From positions 13,161,723 to 13,225,722 of the forward strand of contig NC_069124.1 of assembly GCF_026914265.1 (NCBI RefSeq): DNA of 64,000 bases. Direction: 5' to 3'. Origin of the DNA: Mya arenaria (lineage: Eukaryota; Mollusca; Bivalvia; Myida; Myidae). Positions 60,801-64,000 of this stretch are shown piece after piece (positions within the stretch are counted from its first letter, which is position 1; each line of letters begins with the position of its first letter). Position numbers and translations under genes: made by a program. A model generated the notes under the pieces. That model was not told the origin of the DNA and made no database searches. It worked only from the letters and a program-made list of their open reading frames with translations.

Positions 60801-63657
60801 AGTCCAATACCCTTTATTCAATTGACTTAATACTTCACACAGTTGTTCAGGGCCATCACGTAATGAGGTTAGATAACTCCATATTATCCTTTATACAAAT
60901 TATAGCCCCTGATTGACTATGGAACTTAGGTTAAAGTTTTAGGGCAGGTTGGGATATTTATTAATTACTTCTATACCATTCGTTCAATTAACTTAATACT
61001 TCACACAGTTGTTCAGGACCATCACACAATGAGGTTACATAAATCCATATTATCTTTAATTCAAGTTATGGCCCCTGATTGACTTAGGTTAAAGTTTTAG
61101 GGCAAGTTAAAGTTTTAGGGCAAGTTGGGATTTTCACTTATAAGTCCAATACCCTTCATTCAATTGACTTCATACTTCACACAGTTGTTCAGGGCCATCA
61201 CGTAATGAGGTTAGATAACTCCATATTATCCTTTATACAAATTATAGCCCCTGATTGACTATGGACCTTAGGTTAAAGTTTTAGGGCAGGTTGGGATATT
61301 TATTAATTACTTCTTTACCATTCGTTCAATTGACTTAATACTTCACACAGTTGTTCAGGACCATCACACAATGAGGTTACATAACTCCATATTATCCTTA
61401 ATTCAAGTTATGGCCCCTGACTGACTTAGGTTAAAGTTTAAGGGCAGGTTAAAGTTTTAGGGCAAGTTGGGATTTTCACTTATAAGTCCAATACCCTTCA
61501 TTCAATTGACTTCATACTTCACACAGTTGTTCAGGGCCATCACGTAATGAGGTTAGATAACTCCATATTATCCTTTATACAAATTATAGCCCCTGATTGA
61601 CTATGGACCTTAGGTTAAAGTTTTAGGGCAGGTTGAGATATTTATTAATTACTTCTTTACCATTCGTTCAATTGACTTAATACTTCACAAAGTTGTTCAG
61701 GACCATCACACAATGAGGTAACATAACTCCATATTATCCTTAATTCAAGTTATGGCCCGTGACTGACTTAGGTTAAAGTTTTAGGGCAGGTTAAAGTTTT
61801 AGGGCAAGTTGGGATTTTCACCTATAAGTCCAATACCCTTCATTCAATTGACTTTACACAATTGTTCATGGTCATCACATAATGAGGTAAGATACATGTA
61901 ACTCCATATTATATTATATACAAATTATTGCCCCTGATTGACTATGGAACTTCGGTTAAAGTTTTAGGGCAGGTTGGGATATTTATTGATAACTTCTATA
62001 CCGTTCATTCAATTGACTTAATACTTCACACAGTTGTTTAGGACCATCACACAATGAGGTTACATAACTCCATATTATCCTTAATACAAGTTTTGGCCCC
62101 TGATTGACTTAGGTTAAAGTTTAAGGGCAGGTTAAAGTTTTAGGGCAAGTTGGGATTTCATTAAAAAAAACTTCTATACCCTTCATTCAATACACTTAAT
62201 ACTTCGCAGAATTATTGACGACCATCTTACAACAAGGAACATAACTTCAATATAGCCCTAAATACAAACTATTGCCCTTGAATGTTTTCTTTTAATTTCT
62301 TTCGAAAGGCACACCTTTATATTCCTAACCACATTTTCATAAAGGGAAAAAAAGTTATTTGAATGACTTGCGTCATTGTTTTCGGGCGTTCTCTTGTTAG
62401 GGCAGCGTCAAAGTCGCCTTATGTATCGAATAATTTTAGCTAGGTTTGACATAAAGAGACCAAACTTGGTATATACAAAGAGTTTATGGAGGCCTTTTAT
62501 GGGAATGTGTTTGAGGCCCCTAGGATCAAGGTCAAGGTTACTATTAATAGAAAAAGGGTTGGTATTAAATAACTTAAGTAAGGGTCTTCATATTGGTACC
62601 AAATTTGGTATATAGGAAGAGTTTATAGAGACCTTTCCTGAGATTGTGTTTTGGGCCCAGAGAGTTATGGTCTAGGTCAAGGTCAAAATAGAAATATAGT
62701 TAGTACTGAATAACTCAAGTAAGTGTTGACATCGTGTGACCAAACTTGGTATATAGGATAAGTTTATGCAGAGCTTTCATGGATTGCCTTTTGGCCCCCT
62801 AGGGTCAAGGTCACTGTTACTAAAAATAGATAACTGTTTCAGTTATAGTTGACATACTGTAACCAAACTTGATATGTAGGAATAGTTTATGGAGGTCTTC
62901 CATGGGATTGTGTTTTTTCTAAAAAAAAATAGAAGATACAGTTGAAACTGATTTTTTTCTGCCAATCATTAAAAACCTGGTTTTGTCACATTGCGATTCT
63001 TGTTCACTTTTCAATTTGATTGTTTTATTGCTTTTGACAGGCACATATTACATCGTTATTGTATTCACATCTAAGTCAAAGCGGCGTAGTCGAGCGCGCT
63101 TACAGCTCTGAGTTTTTATGTCGCATACACAGTATGGAATGCATATACTTGTTTGTATCATGTAGTCTGAGGTCGTCGTCGTCCTCGTCTGTGGCGTCGC
63201 ACTTTTATTTTTCGCTCTCTAACTTGAGCATTTGTTATCCAATCTACCAAACTTGGTTACACTGATGATTACCATACCATCGCAACTGAGTTCTGTCAAC
63301 AGCCAGATCGTACTATTAACACTTCAGTATTAAAAAAAATACTAACTTCTCATTCCAAAACGTAGGCACCACCAACAGGCGTCACATTGAACTCGAGGAA
63401 TTCCAGATAAAAACAAAACTCTCCGAAAAATTGAACAATTTAAAAGTTTTATTTTATAACTACTCTTTTTTAATTTCAGATATGAGCAGACAGACTTGGA
63501 GTTAAACCGAAGCTTCAAAAGACTAGCGACTTTGATTTCTGCGTTGCAAAACAAAAACAAGAAAACAAGATTAAAAGTTTCTGAGATGATGAAGGACAGT
63601 TCTAAACGGACCTTTGTTAATGTTTGGAAAGATATGGAACACAAATGTATAGCATGA
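55481..63657 (+). CDS. FANCF: Fanconi anemia complementation group F protein
   Basis: Seven exons: 55481-55618, 56226-56366, 56695-56909, 58213-58270, 58541-58650, 60171-60323, 63480-63657; 330 residues in unbroken frame (human FANCF has 374). The N-terminus MIAFSEIIKNAFTFSNIVSQ and VRAWNEKSVQNALSWAHYC align by eye with the human start and TWDPATVRRALQWARYL. RFEKFIDRLIADLSSLP with DIILCTLLAE matches the ERLPQNNFLKVIAVALL region, and CTKYLEFLQHWGDSM matches the SPVYLGLLTDWGQRL helix of the helical-repeat C-terminal domain. FANCF is an adaptor of the nuclear Fanconi core complex that holds FANCC/E and FANCM together for FANCD2 ubiquitination in crosslink repair. Human FANCF is a single exon; this gene is split by six introns. 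Identification rests on recalled motifs, without a database search. Confidence 0.83.
55787..56090 (+). mobile_element. PIF-like MITE in FANCF intron 1
   Basis: A 304-bp copy in the same orientation as that in the H1 intron: TGCACAAGTCAATTTTAAC start, GGGGATAGCTGGGGAAATGG and TTAGCTGGACCAAAAGAC inside, GTTACAATTTGGCGCA end. Flanked by TAA on both sides (55784-55786, 56091-56093), supporting a 3-bp TWA duplication. Confidence 0.75.
56976..57790. mobile_element. hAT-like MITE inserted in an (ATT)n microsatellite
   Basis: An 815-bp element with inverted ends AGGGATGGCAATGAGTA and GGGTACTCGTTGCCATCCCT, each followed inward by CGAGTACTCGGAC(A/G)ATC-type repeats for about 50 bp. It sits between (ATT)n on both sides (56957-56975 and 57793-57854), so it split a microsatellite. 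The ends suggest a hAT relative; the repetitive target hides the duplication. No coding capacity. Located in FANCF intron 3. Confidence 0.75.
58400..58540 (+). repeat. Tandem copy of the FANCF exon-5 acceptor junction
   Basis: TTCATTGCAGGACATCATTT then TGTGCACGCTAGCTTAAG at 58444-58482 duplicates the real junction (TTCGTTGCAGGACATCATCC, TGTGCACTCTCCTGGCTGAG) 87 bp downstream, with shared upstream intron (AAAAATGAGAG, AATAAAATACT). The copy runs into a stop (TAA) soon after the acceptor, so use of it would break the frame. Confidence 0.8.
58974..59167. mobile_element. Short CAG-end MITE, copy 2
   Basis: Diverged copy of 41832-42016. It interrupts the left edge of the 41-bp array: one array-like unit (CACTGATTGTTTCGTTTGAG, TGTGATGTCA) lies before it and the main array resumes after it. 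Confidence 0.6.
59168..60170 (+). repeat. 41-bp minisatellite built from the FANCF exon-6 splice acceptor
   Basis: About 24 units of ATGTCACTGATTGTTCTGTT, TTAG, TGCCCTGTACTCCTGTG. Every unit contains the same polypyrimidine-AG acceptor and the first 15 or so bases of exon 6, which itself starts at 60171 with TGCCCTGTACTCCTGTGGTG after TTCTGTTTTAG. A second unit type has AGACCTTTTCCCCTGCG after the AG. The array is thus an amplified intron-exon boundary. Confidence 0.93.
60660..62265. repeat. ~340-bp tandem repeat made of two related ~165-bp halves
   Basis: About four and a half units. Each has two halves sharing GGTTAAAGTTTTAGGGCA, TTCAATTGACTT, ACTTCACACAGTTGTTCAGG and ATAACTCCATATTATCC. 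One half has AAGTTGGGATTTTCACTTAT and AGGGCCATCACGTAATGAGG; the other has GGTTGGGATATTTATTAATT and GGACCATCACACAATGAGG. It begins after GGAGGGCTATACTATTCGCC and a GTCGG-rich stretch at 60690-60750. It lies in the last FANCF intron. Confidence 0.88.
62370..63270. repeat. Dispersed-repeat region with ACCAAACTTGGTATATA units
   Basis: At least four diverged units of about 140 bp with GACCAAACTTGGTATATA, GGAAGAGTTTATGGAG, CATGGGATTGTGTTT and GGGTCAAGGTCA landmarks from 62445 to 62920, ending near CTACCAAACTTGGTTACACT at 63246. It follows directly on the 340-bp repeat, so both may belong to one composite mollusc repeat. No coding capacity. Confidence 0.65.
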
Positions 63658-64000
63658 ATTGACCCGCTTTTTACCCGACGTGTTGGTATTTGTTCTGAAA
63701 TGTTTATATTAATGTATCGATGCATTTTATATGTATATTAATTACTGTTTGTTGACGCATGCTGTGTGTTATGTGTAATGTGTTATGAAGTTTGTTTTGT
63801 TTAAGTATTTCTTAAATAAAAGTAGATGCACCCGTTCCCTTGCAAGACTTAAATTATATATTCTTTTGTATTGATTACTCCCGTCGAATTATTGTTCATG
63901 GGCTAAAAATGTACACCAAAAGTGTACGCCACTCGTGAAAGGTTGAAATATAATTTTATAACGATCTTACTCAGAAACAGACAACTATCCTCTATGTATT
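63658..64000 (+). other. FANCF 3' untranslated region with poly(A) signal at 63815-63820
   Basis: AATAAA at 63815-63820 lies 158 bases after the FANCF stop codon and is the probable 3' processing signal. The remaining 180 bases to the window end show no gene. Confidence 0.65.

Noticed and set aside
1-64000. CRISPR arrays, bacterial operons or ribosomal RNA genes
   Set aside because: The tandem arrays have no spacer structure and the window is clearly metazoan; no rRNA sequence was recognised.

Overview
This window is animal nuclear DNA: AT-rich, spliced genes with GT-AG introns, dense minisatellites and many short terminal-inverted-repeat elements. The gene set (an animal-type lipoxygenase, a receptor combining fucolectin-like and EGF-like domains, a small CUB membrane protein, a polyadenylated linker histone and FANCF) together with repeat families of a kind common in molluscs suggests a bivalve mollusc. 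That assignment is an inference; no species is claimed. Layout, all five genes on the + strand: (1) 2212-9918, the last 11 coding exons (415 codons) of a lipoxygenase whose 5' part lies before the window. The window opens in a 31-bp tandem repeat. (2) 11.16-14.52 kb, a 58-bp satellite with a higher-order period of about 834 bp, followed by a 489-bp MITE with a 9-bp target-site duplication. (3) 16969-34326, a complete 22-exon gene for a 1102-residue type I membrane receptor with three FTP (F5/8-like lectin) domains, 12 EGF-like repeats, one transmembrane segment and a short tail. (4) 35228-39974, a 222-residue single-CUB transmembrane protein whose introns carry two large minisatellites. (5) 43035-44766, a two-exon linker histone H1 with a TATA box and a poly(A) signal. 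(6) 44.8-55.4 kb, about 10 kb with no gene that I can support, holding MITEs and tRNA-derived SINEs. (7) 55481-63657, a seven-exon FANCF gene with a minisatellite built from one of its own splice-acceptor junctions, then a longer tandem-repeat region in the last intron. The reading frame of every gene was followed through all splice junctions, and total coding lengths are multiples of three. The genes do not form a pathway. The lipoxygenase makes oxylipins; the FTP/EGF receptor is probably a surface recognition or scavenger receptor; the CUB protein is of unknown role; H1 packs chromatin; FANCF belongs to the Fanconi DNA crosslink-repair core complex. The most notable structural theme is repeated tandem duplication across exon-intron junctions, seen independently in the lipoxygenase, the CUB gene and FANCF (twice). 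In FANCF one such junction has grown into an array of about 24 acceptor-like sites.
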